From the NCBI GenBank assembly GCA_910589415.1, contig OU342637.1:29356162-29420161 (forward strand): a DNA stretch of 64,000 nucleotides. Reading direction: 5' to 3'. The DNA comes from Malachius bipustulatus. Lineage: Eukaryota > Arthropoda > Insecta > Coleoptera > Melyridae. The notes below the pieces were generated by a model. It did no database searches, was not told the origin of the DNA, and saw only the letters and a list, made by a program, of their open reading frames with translations. How positions within the stretch are numbered: position 1 is the stretch's first letter; the number at the start of each line of letters is the position of its first letter. Position numbers and translations under genes: made by a program. Below, in pieces: positions 1 through 11,544 of this stretch.

Positions 1-252
1 CTGTTTTATGTGGGCTGCCCAAGGGTGTAATATCAAATTTGTCTTGTCTAATAATACTTGCTAATTCCACGGTCTGACTACTATAAAAGAGACAGTAATT
101 ACCAGCAATTTAGCAGATACAGATACACATACTCAATACTTACATTCCAAATATATTTCACCTTCAGAATGACTTAAATGTTTGCTCAAGTTTGGACTTT
201 CTGGATCTTAATCATTGAAATGCTTTCTTAATGCGGATTTATTCATCTTAGG

Positions 253-412
253 CCCGTATTCATCAATAAATATAACCCCTGGGGTTATATTTTGGAACAT
301 GCCATTGGTTCAAAATTCGTAGCATTCGTAGAGTTTGACCGTTAGACCAATCAGCTGTCAGAAAATTCAAAATATAACCCCAGAGTTATATTTTGAAGTT
401 TGATGAATACGG
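253..412. mobile_element. Short MITE-like inverted repeat
   Basis: A 13-bp terminal inverted repeat (CCGTATTCATCAA at 254-266 against TTGATGAATACGG at 400-412) bounds about 160 bp. Inside each end is a second palindromic stretch reading roughly AAATATAACCC/GGGTTATATTTT, so the unit folds back on itself. No coding capacity. It looks like a non-autonomous DNA element; the family is not identified and no target-site duplication is clear. Confidence 0.6.
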
Positions 413-1151
413 ACATTAGAGATATTATTTTCGTCATTTTGCTCTTTTGAAATTTAAAATGTAAAAAATTTAATAATTTTATTTGTCAGTTTGAGAGAAA
501 TTGATCAGAGTAAAAAATCATCCTAGATAGATATCCTACTACTAAAACTTCAATTTGACAACATGGCTGTTAATCAGCTGAGACACTTTGAGTGATTTGA
601 CAAATGTCAGTCTATACTTAACCTTTAATATCTCGATCAGCTGATATTGTCAATCGAGATCTAGGGAGTTTTCATTTTTGCAAACCTAAAAACAAAAGTT
701 CATGGCCACCTAGTTCTTTTTTAATATGTGAACGGTGTATAGTATTAAAGTTTTTTCAATGTACAAGTTGATAAAAAAAAATCTCCATTTTAGGGGAAAG
801 TTTGGGAGAGGGGTTGAAATTACACAGACCAAAACGTTTTTAAAAATTATGAGGTTTTAAGGGTTGCTATAAGAATAAATTTTCTCTTATAAGAATAAAT
901 AAAGTGTCGGTATCAGAAATTTATTTTGGAAATTGCTATAATAAGAGAATTTAGATTTCCTGGAATTCAGCTCTCCTAGAAATTGTAAAAAAACTTATTG
1001 TAAATTCATGAATTGAAGGGGATTAATGAAACATAGAAACTAATTTTCAAGATTTTCCAATGTAGGTACCTATAGTTAAGTCGTGATGCCAAAAACAAGA
1101 AAAAACGCCATTTTAGGGGGGGGGGGAAGTTTGAGAGGGGGGTTGAAATTA
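413..1151. other. AT-rich non-coding stretch with an internal duplication
   Basis: No gene is visible. The text at about 785-830 (CCATTTTAGG, then GTTTGGGAGAGG and GTTGAAATTACACAG) recurs at about 1108-1151 with a longer G run, ending GTTGAAATTA exactly where the next element begins. The first copy therefore acts as an uninterrupted reference for that insertion site. Confidence 0.5.
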
Positions 1152-1775
1152 CCTTAGACCATTTACACAGATAGACGCGCCGCTAACTCTCCGAGCTAAC
1201 ATGTACGTGTGCTGTGACGTCAGAGTGTGACATCATCTGCTAAGAGCGCGCAGCGGCGTTCTATAACTTATGTTTCATTTCAGTTAATTTAAACACATAA
1301 TTTACTGATCAAGCTATTTTTTGTGGACAAAAATGTTTACATGTTCGACACAACATTATTCAAATAGATAGATATAAATAAAGTGAAACTTCTGTTAGAT
1401 TCGTGTCTAATATGTAAAAATCGTTTTTAGTAAACCGTAAAAAATAATTAAATTTTTTCATCAATATCCGAATGAAAAATTTTGAATCTTTGAAAAAAAA
1501 ATCTTTGAATGTGTCATATCCTTTTTATATCGCTCAGTACAGTTATACGCACAACAGGAACTAACCATATTTATTTATTTATTGCTGTTAACACTATAAT
1601 CTCAAAATGTTTATAGCTGTTTGGTACTTGACATACGTGAAAAGCGCGCGAAATGCCAAGGAAATGCCCCACTCTGACGTCACGCACTCGCCGCCGGAGC
1701 TGGCAGATGTTGGCTTCACTGAGTGGTGCGGACTGAGACGGACAGGGCGTGTCTATCTGTGTAAATGGTCTAAGG
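1152..1775. mobile_element. 624-bp non-autonomous DNA transposon with intact ends
   Basis: The ends are near-perfect inverted repeats starting CCTTAGACCATTTACACAG (left, 1152) and ending with its reverse complement at 1775; the match runs about 28 bp with one mismatch. The hexamer AAATTA flanks both sides (1146-1151 and 1776-1781), as expected for a target-site duplication. The interior is clearly richer in G, C and CpG than its surroundings and has no transposase. Superfamily not assigned; a 6-bp duplication does not decide it. Confidence 0.75.
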
Positions 1776-1781
1776 AAATTA

Positions 1782-4582
1782 CACATTTTCTTTATTATCT
1801 TTATTATCTTTGACAAAATTGAATTTGAGAGACAGGGAAATTTAAATGCCGCTTTACTGTTTCCTGAACCAAAGCTATTAGAGATAGATTAACAAGGTCG
1901 AGAAGACCTTGTTTGTAGATTTTTGTACTTATTTAGGATTCCGCAAAATCGCAAACAGTTTTCCAGATATTTCGCAAAAATACATTCTTCGGCTATATTT
2001 TTCAATTTTTGGGCCCCTTGATTACACTTACAAAGAACCAAAAGTCCATTTTCGGAAATAGTGCCCTCGAAACATGTATTCGGTTTTTTTGGCGAGTTTT
2101 TTTTTAATTTTGATCTCCATCGTTGCACACCTGGGATTGAGCATAAAAATAATAGTGATAATAATAATAATGTTGAGTTGCTTGTTTTTTCTTCGTTTTA
2201 AATCTCAAAATTTTCGTTGAATTCAATTTGATTTGCTTTGTAAGCTTCATCTAATTTTTTCCTTGATAAATTTTAAAACCCAACCAACAAAAATTCTGGT
2301 TCGGAGAAGCTTTCTATCACACACTATCTGCTAAAAGTAAAAATTCCTTGTTTTTAAAAACATGAAACAGTATAAAATTCTTGAAAGACTCTGGTAAGTA
2401 AGTACTAGTTTCGTTTAAAGTCAGTCTCCCTCGAGATCTATGAAATTAAATCATGCTGGTACGGCTAAAAATGCCCCTTGAAGCGAAAATCTTCAACCCG
2501 CTCACTGCAAAATTGAATCCAACGCTGTAGTAGCTGTTGTCTCTTGAAACGAAATTAATCCATCTTTAGAAAAGAAAGGTAAATTATACTCATAGATCAT
2601 TCTTGCCCGATTCATTATTATGCACTTCCTTGACTTAATGACGTGCTTTGTCATAGAGAAGTTACAGTCTTTCCGTCGAGTTTATCAGATTTAGTATTAA
2701 TACTAAACAAACTTTCCAGAAAATGCCCGGCTCTAACCAGATTATAGCGATTGAAATATTAAATTTCCCAACGGCATAGCCAGGCTCCGTATCCACTTTA
2801 TCAAATGACATAACTTTCTTAAATTATTAGCAGATTGGATTATCCTTACATAATACCAACGCCTGACAAAGAAACTCTTAAAGCTTGGTTGGGTATAATA
2901 CCACCAAGTTTAATCAATAAAACATGAACATGACCTTCACGCGATGAAAAAATATTATTGCCTTTCTTATTTTTTTTATGAAGATTAACAATAATAATTA
3001 ATTACCGTCTAATTCTTATTTCGACATAGTTAAAATCAACTGGATACACATGTCGTGAAATGGGCGAATGTAACATAAACACAGTCAGAGAGAAGTGGGA
3101 TAGTTTTTGCAGTTTAACACGACTTGTGAAATACTTTCAGCCCAATTGACCTGCATATTTTTTATAGATCTTGAGTGAATTCGCTTTAAACATCTTGAAC
3201 GTTTCATAAATTCTTTGACAAAGGGCAATTTACGACAGCGTAGAAATAAATTATATCAAGGAATATGAGAGAAGAGAACTTACCTTTAAAACGTAAAACG
3301 TATACATGGCCTGAATTTTTAGGTAGAAAGAGAACGTCGGCGTAATGAGCTTTACAGTTTAACAGCAAAATTTATTGTTTATTTTGGCAACCGGAATAAC
3401 CGTACTAATTTAATAGCATTTACTGGAAAATGTTACAAGAGTAGAATTTAGAGAGATCGAGAGGAAAATGCAAACTGGAAGGCTTACTGCTTTGAAGAAG
3501 ACTTCCACGGGAAACAAATTGCAATTAAACTAAACGATAACGTCAAATAAGGTATTGATTTTTGAACAGGAATATTTAGAGTGCGTTATAAATTATAATG
3601 ACAAAGCCAACGAAGTCCCAAGAAAACTTTTTATTTAACGCAAGCAGAAGACAGTAAATGAACGAACAGCCAACATGAGTCCGGAAAAATATGACACCCA
3701 TCCATGATGGGGCTGTAAAAACATTGTACCAGACTGACAGAATGTCTGAACAAAGGGTGTTGTTGGCTTGAAAAACAAATAAGCACTTAGGCGTAATCAA
3801 AACTCAGCACTTCAGCGTAAATATCAGCAATTGAACAGCAAAGTTAACAGAAATTTCAATTTTGAAGAAACTTAAGAAATAAAATCATAAGGCATACCCA
3901 AAGTTATCATTGTCAAATATTTTGATGAGATTATAAATTGGGGGTTATCACTTGGAAAAAACTCCCAATAAAGCAATCCAAACACTTAAAAGTAGTAGGG
4001 TGGAAAATGGTATAGAAAAACGTACAAGTGGAGGGAAAAAATGCGGAAACAGCAGCTATGTAGAGGAAAACGTAATGAATATTGGAAAATTTATTAGTCT
4101 AATGTAAATAATAGAAACTGCTGAGAATAAAAGTGGATTATCAAAAATTACAAAAAATAATATTTACTTTCATTTGCCTCCAAATGAAAATTTCATAATA
4201 AAGTCCTGTTTAAAGTGACAGGTTAAGATCCCCAACAAATTCAACTCAAAGTAAGTTAATCTTGTCAAAGCCTTAAAGAAGAATTTTTGGAGGAATCATT
4301 TTCGATACCTGTTACACGTCTCATATTTTAAGGAAGTTACATCAAGCTTCGAGTAAGTGGTCCATCGATAAAAACACATTAAGCTCCTTCAAGTTATAAC
4401 ATTCTCCACAAGAATGGATATAAGAAACCTATCCCAGTCGTCGGGCTATATCCTGAGAATGTCGCTCGCCCTGTATTTCTATTCCTTGTTCTTCCATGCT
4501 CGAGTAGTCACTCCTCGTCACTTCTGGAAGCTTTCGACGGCTCCTCCTCGTCCAAAGTTTTTTCCTTCATCTCACTGTTGTA
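1782..4582. other. Non-coding, no gene recognised
   Basis: AT-rich DNA with only short chance reading frames. It may lie in the large intron preceding the first visible TMTC exon, or in intergenic DNA; the sequence does not decide. Confidence 0.4.
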
Positions 4583-4687
4583 GTGTTGGGGAGTGTGATA
4601 TCGTAACGATTACTTTATCAAGTAATATAAATTCCACCTCTGATAACCGTGCGGGAGTGACGGCTGCGAAGTAACTCCCCCCAACAC
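4583..4687. repeat. Small foldback (about 105 bp)
   Basis: GTGTTGGGGAGT at 4583 is answered by ACTCCCCCCAACAC ending at 4687 (two extra C in the right arm). The interior is also partly palindromic around CGTAACGATTACTTTATCAAG. It looks like a MITE remnant without coding capacity. Confidence 0.5.
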
Positions 4688-7446
4688 GATGTCTCACTTA
4701 CTCCCACTTTATCGATCTACCGCAGACAGTTTCCCGGGGTGGTGGTGAAATATTAAACTCCGAGGCACATGTTTGGTTTTTATACGGTTCAAGGTTGAAA
4801 TAGAGACAGTCTTGGGAGACCAGAAATCGCAGGCTCGCCCGAAAATGGAGCACTTCTTGAAGGACTGCCCAACGCAGCGTTGCCAGCGTGAAGTGCCGGT
4901 TTTTGTCACAAGATCATAAGATTTTTTCCCCGGATGAAGAACGACTTAGCAACGTCGTTTCAAGACGAATGCAGATTCGAGAGCGGGGTGTTTGAGGTTT
5001 GGGTAAAAATTGCCTGTTTCAGTCCGTAACCGCGACAGATCAGATATCAAACAGGTTGATTTATCGCTGAACCGCCTAACTTTTGCAACTATTGAAAATA
5101 AATCTTATTAGATAATCTGTTGCAAGTCCGGAAAGATTTATGGTCTCGTCTTTATCGGTTACCGTTTAGACAGTTTATTGTTTAACGATGCTCTCATTCT
5201 TTTTGTGTGTTTTCCTAAAGTTTACAAGTATGAAAAAGGAATAATTGTTTATCTTATTTTATTTTACATTTCTTAGTAACTTCATGGAAAATTAAAATGA
5301 TTATGTCAGATGATTGTGTCACCCCCTACACAGATGGAATTTGGCAGCCTAAACCATACAAGGCGAGCCTAAAATCCCACATATACCGTGCTGGCTGAAA
5401 GATACTAGGTATAGGATACATGAGTGAAGAGAAATGAAAGTACACTGAACACAGTGTAAACAAAGAGAGAAGGCGATAAATTGTCCAGTAGATTTGTCTT
5501 CCAGCGATGTTGTCTAACCTGTCATTTTTTAGTTAATTTTAAATTGAACGACACACTTCGAACAAACAGCTTTACAAAAATAGAGAACTTGTACTTACTT
5601 CATTTTACAATCTGTTTTTTTAAGCTGGTCAAAGTGTGCTGTGCTATTTTTTCTTTACTTTCCGAATACAATTCCTTTTTTCACGAAAGTCGATCGAAAA
5701 ATGTGCTTTTCTGTCAAGAAGTGCAAACCATTTCTTTTCAAATACGATCCCGGACTTCCAATTTTCCGATAGTTCATCTTGAAATGATCTCGGTAGAAGA
5801 GTGTTTCTGCTAATTTTTGTTGGATTTCATGAAACCGTCTCAAAGATATCGTATTTTAAAACATAGGAAAAAAATCATAGATTTAGACTTGCCTCGATGT
5901 CCCCTACCTCGCATTAGTCATGAACGTATAAATAATGCATGCATATTAATGGAGCTGATAGACCAGCGGGACGCAAGAAAATTACCCAGGAGCCAGGAGG
6001 GTGCTGGCTGAAAAGCGAAGACTCTTCCTAGCGGCGTAACATCCCTTGACCTTATAACGATGGTGTCAGATTGAACAAAATGTCAGGCAGCAAGGTTGCC
6101 AAGAAACTCCTCCACTGGGAACTGATGCGGGGGTTGGGTTGGGACTAACAGAGTCGCTTAAACTTTTCAGCACAAGTACCTACGACTAATTTATCACTTC
6201 TCGCTCAGCAGGGAGCGGCTTAACGAGTCAAATTGAGACCTAAGTGGGGATCGGTTTTAAATCTGAAGAACCATCTTTGTTTCCACTCTGCATTTGGGGT
6301 AAGATGCGAGAGAGGTCAAGCTTATGACACTTTTCAAGCAGCAGCACTTTCATTTCAGCTCATATTTATATCTGTAATAGAAGAGAAATTAGACCTACCG
6401 TTATTATTATGAGTAATAATAATTTTTTGACTGCATCAAAGTTGAAATAATCTTGATGGAAACTAACTCCCTAATTCTTAAACGTTAATTTTATCATCCA
6501 ACATTCAAGTAGGCATATAGGTATGAATAATTTGAATCATTATCAAGGGTAGTTTCAATGTTTCATACCTTTTACAGCCCCATTTAAAACATTCTGAGGG
6601 TGAGATGCGAGGAAGGGTAGTCTACACAAAGCATCCATTAGAGAGACTGTGTCTTAGACTTTTACTTTCCAAACTTAAATGGGGTGGCTAAATTGACTAG
6701 ATAATTTATCATAATTATTCAAAATTCAAGTGGAGAACAAAGCTTCCAACCCCTCATTTTCTAAAATGTTTCCTCGGTTGTGTAAATCAGACCCTGAAAT
6801 ATAGTGCCCATTGAAATTCCGGGCACATTTTTTTTATAAATCATAATATCTTAAAAAGTAAAGAGATCTCTTTATGGCAGCTCAGAAGAGTTATGAAAAA
6901 CTGCATGCAGAAACTTTTTTATTGTTCTAGAAGTAAAGATTTTATTCGGGACATATCAAATAAAGCGAAATTTATGTGTAATAAATCTTTCTTACGTCGT
7001 GTCCTAAGAAGAGCAATGATTTCCTTTTTACTAGACTGTAAAAATACAAAAGCACATATGCTTTCTCGTAAAAAGAACATTAGAATGACGGTTGTAGCCA
7101 TAAATTATTTTAAGGATAATAAAATTTCAAACTTTAACTATTTCCCCACTTAAGAATAAAATGTAACTATTTTAAAGTTGCAGATATACATAACTCCTAC
7201 TTTAAATGCTTTACTATCACAACTTTATACTCAACAGCGATAAGAAATTCCTTTTAATATGCAATAAGCTATTCGTGTTCCATTCAGTTTATGATTAAAC
7301 GTCACGTACCTACCTCTATAAACGTTTTTCTAACCCTCCCAACCTAGGAAAACTAACATTGTTTCTTACTAAACGATTGTGTGTTTGCAAATAGTTCTCT
7401 GTTATAGTTCTGTCCACTTTTAAAATGAATTTCTTATTTTTTTCAG
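4688..7446. other. Non-coding stretch upstream of the first visible TMTC exon
   Basis: No exon matching the N-terminal membrane part of a TMTC protein could be recognised here. Reading frames at 5481-5813 and 6893-7153 resemble no known family and are probably chance. Since 7447 is preceded by a splice acceptor, at least the 3' part of this stretch is intron. Confidence 0.45.
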
Positions 7447-7568
7447 CATCAAAAGAATGCACCAGTTGTGCTTGGACTAATGTTACTCGTGCTGCCATTT
7501 TTACCAGCCACCAACCTTATCGTTACTGTGGGGTTTGTAGTAGCAGAAAGAGTTATGTATATACCTAG
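7447..7568 (+). CDS. TMTC exon A (membrane helix)
   Basis: Acceptor TTTTTTTCAG ends at 7446; donor GTAAGT at 7569. Starts in phase 0 and ends with AG of a split Ser codon. Encodes a Leu-rich helix ending in FVVAERVMYIPS, a TMTC hallmark. Confidence 0.88.
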
Positions 7569-10500
7569 GTAAGTTCTACTATTATTTGTTTGATAAGAAG
7601 AAAAGTTCTTACTCGAACTATTTCACTTGTTTTATTATTATTTCAGTATTTTGCTTTAGTCTCTTTTGTCTTTTATGTGTTATCCTTCACCAAAAATAAT
7701 ATAAAAAAAAACATTCTATGTTTTCTGAAGTTTAATGTACTCTTGCTTCACCTACTACCTAATAGCTTTTCGAATCAGCAGATAATGAATGATCTTAAGT
7801 TAAATTTAACACCATCATCAGTCTTGTACGTTGAATTGGGAAGCAGGAATTCTAAAAACGTCCTTTATAATGTCAATTCCCTATGGCCAACTTTGACAGA
7901 TAACACCCTCCTTGGAAATTCAAGCGTTTAAATGAAACCAAATCCTTGGAGACGAAGGATCAGCTAACGTCTAGTTTCTAGTTCAAGAAAGCCTTCTCTA
8001 GCAATGAGAAACAAATTCCCATGAGTCGACAGTCCCATGGCAACGAGTTGGTAAATACGATCTCCGGATAACCTGAAAAAGGGTGTAGAAGGTTCAAGAG
8101 TTCAAGAGTCAATTTTTTTACACCAAACGTGCTTTAATAACAGACCTCCTGAGAATAGAGAGCGATGTTGCCTATAATAAGGAATGTTGTAAGGGTAGTT
8201 GAATATCCCTCTCAAGAGTGGTGGGTAAAGATATCAGAGGTTCTGTTTTTACGAGTAGCTACCTTCGGTTAGCTTATATATCGTTTAATTGAAACTGGCA
8301 ATATCCAATGGAAAGCAAGGACCTCAAAGGACTATTATAGTTATTTACAGCTACTTGAACCACTTGTTAAACCTCTTTCGTGCTAAATTTTAGGGTAAAT
8401 CATGGTTTGCCATCTTGAAAATTACTTATTGATATTTCCATAATATAACATGGGAATTAGTGCCATAGAAATTTGATGCCGAAAGTGTTTTGGGAGGAGA
8501 CATCAGGCTTATACACTTAAAATTTCCATTGCATTCATTCCCTATGTTGGTAGACAAGAAATTCACTTGCGTTTTTTTATCTCTTCCAGTTTAGGCTGTA
8601 TTTTGCTAGTAGTGTATGGAATTCAAATACTATGGAGTACATATCCGAACCATAGACAGACCATCCTGGTCGGAATCCTGCTGCTGTTAACGACAAGCTG
8701 TTTAAGAACTGTGCTGAGAAATAAGGACTGGAGGTCGAGAGGGTCTTTACTAAGGTATATTTTAAACTTTTGTATTTATTATTTGAATTTAACCAAATAA
8801 TCTGAATTTCTCCACTAATGGTGGAGAAGTGCTCGCTCTTTACAACAAGAGAGTTTCCCTCTAAAACGCAGCTTTCTCACTTCTTCATGTCGTTCACGTT
8901 ATCAAATTCCATGCAGCGTATTTATTTTATTAATTATGAAAGTTCAATTTTTTAAAATAAATGAAATCTAAATTTACAGGGCTGGCTTAGCGACGCTACC
9001 ACATAACGCCAAAATGCACTACAATTACGCAAATTTCCTCAGAGACTCGGCCAAACCAGAACTGGCCAAGACTCATTACCATAGAGCTCTAAAGTAAGTA
9101 AACAAAAATTTAAAACAAGAATATGATTAATCTCCTTCTACTTCCCGAATGGCAATTTAATTCAAAAGCACGTCCCCTTAAGAACTTGACCTAAGTTTTC
9201 GCTAATTTACATTTGTGTAGATTATGGCCTTCTTACGCCAGTGCACACAACAACTTGGGCACCTTGCTGAGCAACGAACTGGAGGCTGAACACCACTTCC
9301 TGGCCGCCATCAGGTATTCAACAGACCATGTCAACGCGCATTACAATCTTGGACAATTGTACAGGTGAGAATAATAATTAGTGTGCTCTAATTAAACAGG
9401 GGTAGTTCCTTCTGCCGTTTCTACCCTTGAGACTCATTTTACTAGTTCGAGTTTCGAGTAGCTTACGAATCGTGGTCGTTACGCCATCTGTCGACCAGAC
9501 TCTGTACTCGTATCACGTCTCCGTTTTGTTAGTCGCGGGCGGCTAGGCAGCTTTACCGGCAACGTCATTCCTTGATAGAAGAGGCATTCTACTCTGAGAT
9601 GTCACCGCTATGATAATAAACTTTTAAATGGTCAGCTTATGAGTGCAATAATTTTTTTAAATCATAAAATAATTGAAAACTGTTTTGCTTGAAACATTGA
9701 AACACAGGGAAACATCTGATACTGTCTATCCTTCCCAATATCCAATAAACAGATTACACAATCACAATCTTTATTGCGAAATTTACCCCAGCCCTTTTCT
9801 TCCGCTTTCCCCTGAATGATGAGACTTCTTGATTCCGTCCCGTCGATTTAGATGACCGTAACATAATTTTGTCCACACAAAATGCCGGTATGGTGCCACT
9901 TAATCGTAATTCCCACTTGGGGTAGAATTGTTCAGTTATCGGTTACTTTACGCAGCATGGTCCTTACCTTCTTTCTTCATATATTGGTGGAAAATCTCAA
10001 TGTCCGCAAATTTAATTTAATTTTTTTTTATAATTTTTCGATGTGCTAATTATTAAAATTTGTGATCTCAGGAAATCCAACAGAACATCTGAATCTGAGC
10101 AAATGCTGAACAGGTGCATACGATTAGAACCCAGGTTCACCCTTGCCTACATCGAACTTGCTAGACTTAGAGGTCCAAAAGATATCAGGGTAGGAGAATT
10201 GCTCAAGAAAGTGGTTAGTCTTAACAACAACGATCCATACTATATCACTTTGTATGCTCATTGGTTGTACAAAAATGGTAAGTTTCTTTATTTGTTATGA
10301 TAGTGACATATTCTAAAAGTTCAATTTTTTCAGGCAATATAGATGAGGCCCTAAAATATTATTGGAAAGCTCTTAGAGCTTCTGAATCTTACGAGGAAGC
10401 AGCTTTAGGAGCACTGAGGATTTTGAGATCATTTGGACAATATTCTAGATTGTTCCAGTTAATTACTAGGTAAGTATTATTGATTTTTATTTAAAGGATT

Positions 10501-11388
10501 TACAGCTATTTATTAAGAGCGTTTGCACAAATTCCTTTTTTTAACACTTTCTGAAAACTCAAAAAAATCGGAATTGCAAGGTCTTGGAAATTGGCAGAAA
10601 GTTCCCTTGACCTGTGGATGATTCTTAACTGAATTGCGATCAAATGAGCTGCTTTCGAGAAAAATTCTTCGGTAACATTTATTTTGACAGAATTGTTTCG
10701 TACAGCTGTTTCTTACAGAAAAAAATGTATTTTATAAAATGATTTTCAAGAGCCTGTAACTCTACCATTTTTGAGTTTTCTAAACAATGTTTAAGAACTT
10801 TTGATTATAATAATAGATTATTAGAGTAGAATCTATCAAGTTTTTTCTTCATCATATCGGGACACTCTGCTTGTATAGTCCATAAGAAAGACTAACAAAT
10901 ATATTTCATTTATAGGTGGCAATCGGTGCTAAGAATAAGAAAAGGAGAACTACCCTTAAGTCCCCACGTATACCTACAGGGTTGGCAATTGAAAAGTGAA
11001 CTCTCAAACAAAGCTAAAGCATACGACAACTGTCCTCCTAGAATATTTGTAAGTGTTCACAAAAATGTCATCCATATCACTAGTTGCAAAGACGTTAGCT
11101 GTGATAACATTATCTGCAGATTACCTGTGACAGTTTATTTGTTACCAGTCAAACCGAGGTAACAGTTTTTCAATTTTGCAGGAAACATCATGTGTGAGCA
11201 CAAGTAAATCTGATAACTTCTCCAATGGACAAACACCTCCCAGCAAATGGCTGAGGCATAGAAGAAATAGGACTAACACGTCCCTGAAGCACAGCATTCC
11301 TGCTAAACAATGCAAAATGGCCAATAAGTACACGAAGCAAAAACCTTCGACGCCTCTCATGGTTCATCATCTCTTAGACAGCGTATAG
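7447..11388 (+). CDS. TMTC-family transmembrane and TPR protein, 3' part (8 exons, 408 codons)
   Basis: C-terminal part of a TMTC protein, an ER-membrane O-mannosyltransferase whose lumenal TPRs act with cadherin-type substrates (family knowledge). Exons: 7447-7568, 8590-8754, 8980-9093, 9221-9364, 10072-10277, 10334-10469, 10916-11048, 11182-11388, all with GT/AG borders and matching phases, 1227 nt ending in TAG. The first two exons carry hydrophobic helices around the family motif VAERVMYIPSLG and the conserved TVLRNKDWRS. Exons 3-7 give tandem TPR-like helices, for example NAKMHYNYANFL, SAHNNLGTLL and NAHYNLGQLY. The last exon is a basic, low-complexity tail. The N-terminal helices and DUF1736 region are absent, so the gene starts before position 1 or in exons I could not see. 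TMTC1/2 type is likely, but the paralogue is not settled. Confidence 0.9.
8590..8754 (+). CDS. TMTC exon B (membrane helices)
   Basis: Acceptor CTCTTCCAG, donor GTATAT. Completes MYIPSLGCILLV and encodes two further hydrophobic segments and the lumenal motif TVLRNKDWRSRGSLLR. Confidence 0.88.
8980..9093 (+). CDS. TMTC exon C (first TPR)
   Basis: Acceptor AAATTTACAG, donor GTAAGT. Encodes AGLATLPHNAKMHYNYANFL onward, the linker into the first TPR. Confidence 0.88.
9221..9364 (+). CDS. TMTC exon D (TPR)
   Basis: Acceptor TTTGTGTAG, donor GTGAGA. Encodes LWPSYASAHNNLGTLL and NAHYNLGQLYR, two canonical TPR A-helices. The 707-bp intron that follows includes a CpG-rich, possibly repetitive patch at about 9420-9610. 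Confidence 0.88.
10072..10277 (+). CDS. TMTC exon E (TPR)
   Basis: Acceptor TGATCTCAG, donor GTAAGT; ends in phase 1. Encodes SEQMLNRCIRLEPRFTLAYI and the helix YYITLYAHWLYKNG. Confidence 0.88.
10334..10469 (+). CDS. TMTC exon F (TPR)
   Basis: Acceptor TTTTTTCAG, donor GTAAGT. Encodes NIDEALKYYWKALRASESYE followed by a second helix, a clear TPR. Confidence 0.88.
10916..11048 (+). CDS. TMTC exon G (C-terminal region)
   Basis: Acceptor ATTTATAG, donor GTAAGT; ends in phase 0. Encodes WQSVLRIRKGELPLSPHVYL onward. If the donor is skipped, the frame stays open to a stop at 11160-11162, giving a different C-terminus. Confidence 0.8.
11182..11388 (+). CDS. TMTC last exon (basic tail)
   Basis: Acceptor CAATTTTGCAG ends at 11181; TAG stop at 11386-11388. 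Encodes a Ser/Thr/Lys/Arg-rich tail including SKWLRHRRNRTNTSLKHS. Less conserved in character than the TPR exons, so its inclusion rests mainly on splice signals and phase. Confidence 0.7.
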   Translation, partial: ETSCVSTSKSDNFSNGQTPPSKWLRHRRNRTNTSLKHSIPAKQCKMANKYTKQKPSTPLMVHHLLDSV

Positions 11389-11458
11389 TTATTAATATTA
11401 TCAACGACTATTATTTAAAATAACAAAAACTATAATAGTTAGGATAAAAAAGACCTAA

Positions 11459-11464
11459 AATAAA
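11459..11464 (+). terminator. Poly(A) signal of the TMTC gene
   Basis: AATAAA 71 bp after the stop; a second AATAAA lies at 11536-11541. Either would give a short 3' UTR. Confidence 0.5.
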
Positions 11465-11544
11465 AGTTAAGACATAAATTATATGAAATTATTTAATGAT
11501 GGGTTTGTCAGCTTGGATGAACAATTTTGAAAGAAAATAAATCA

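Noticed and set aside
5481..5813. 110-codon frame rich in Phe, Ser and Cys
   Set aside because: No recognisable motif, no splice context, length within chance expectation.
7590..7931. 113-codon frame within a TMTC intron
   Set aside because: Starts at the intron donor side, resembles no protein and is of a length expected by chance in this much sequence.
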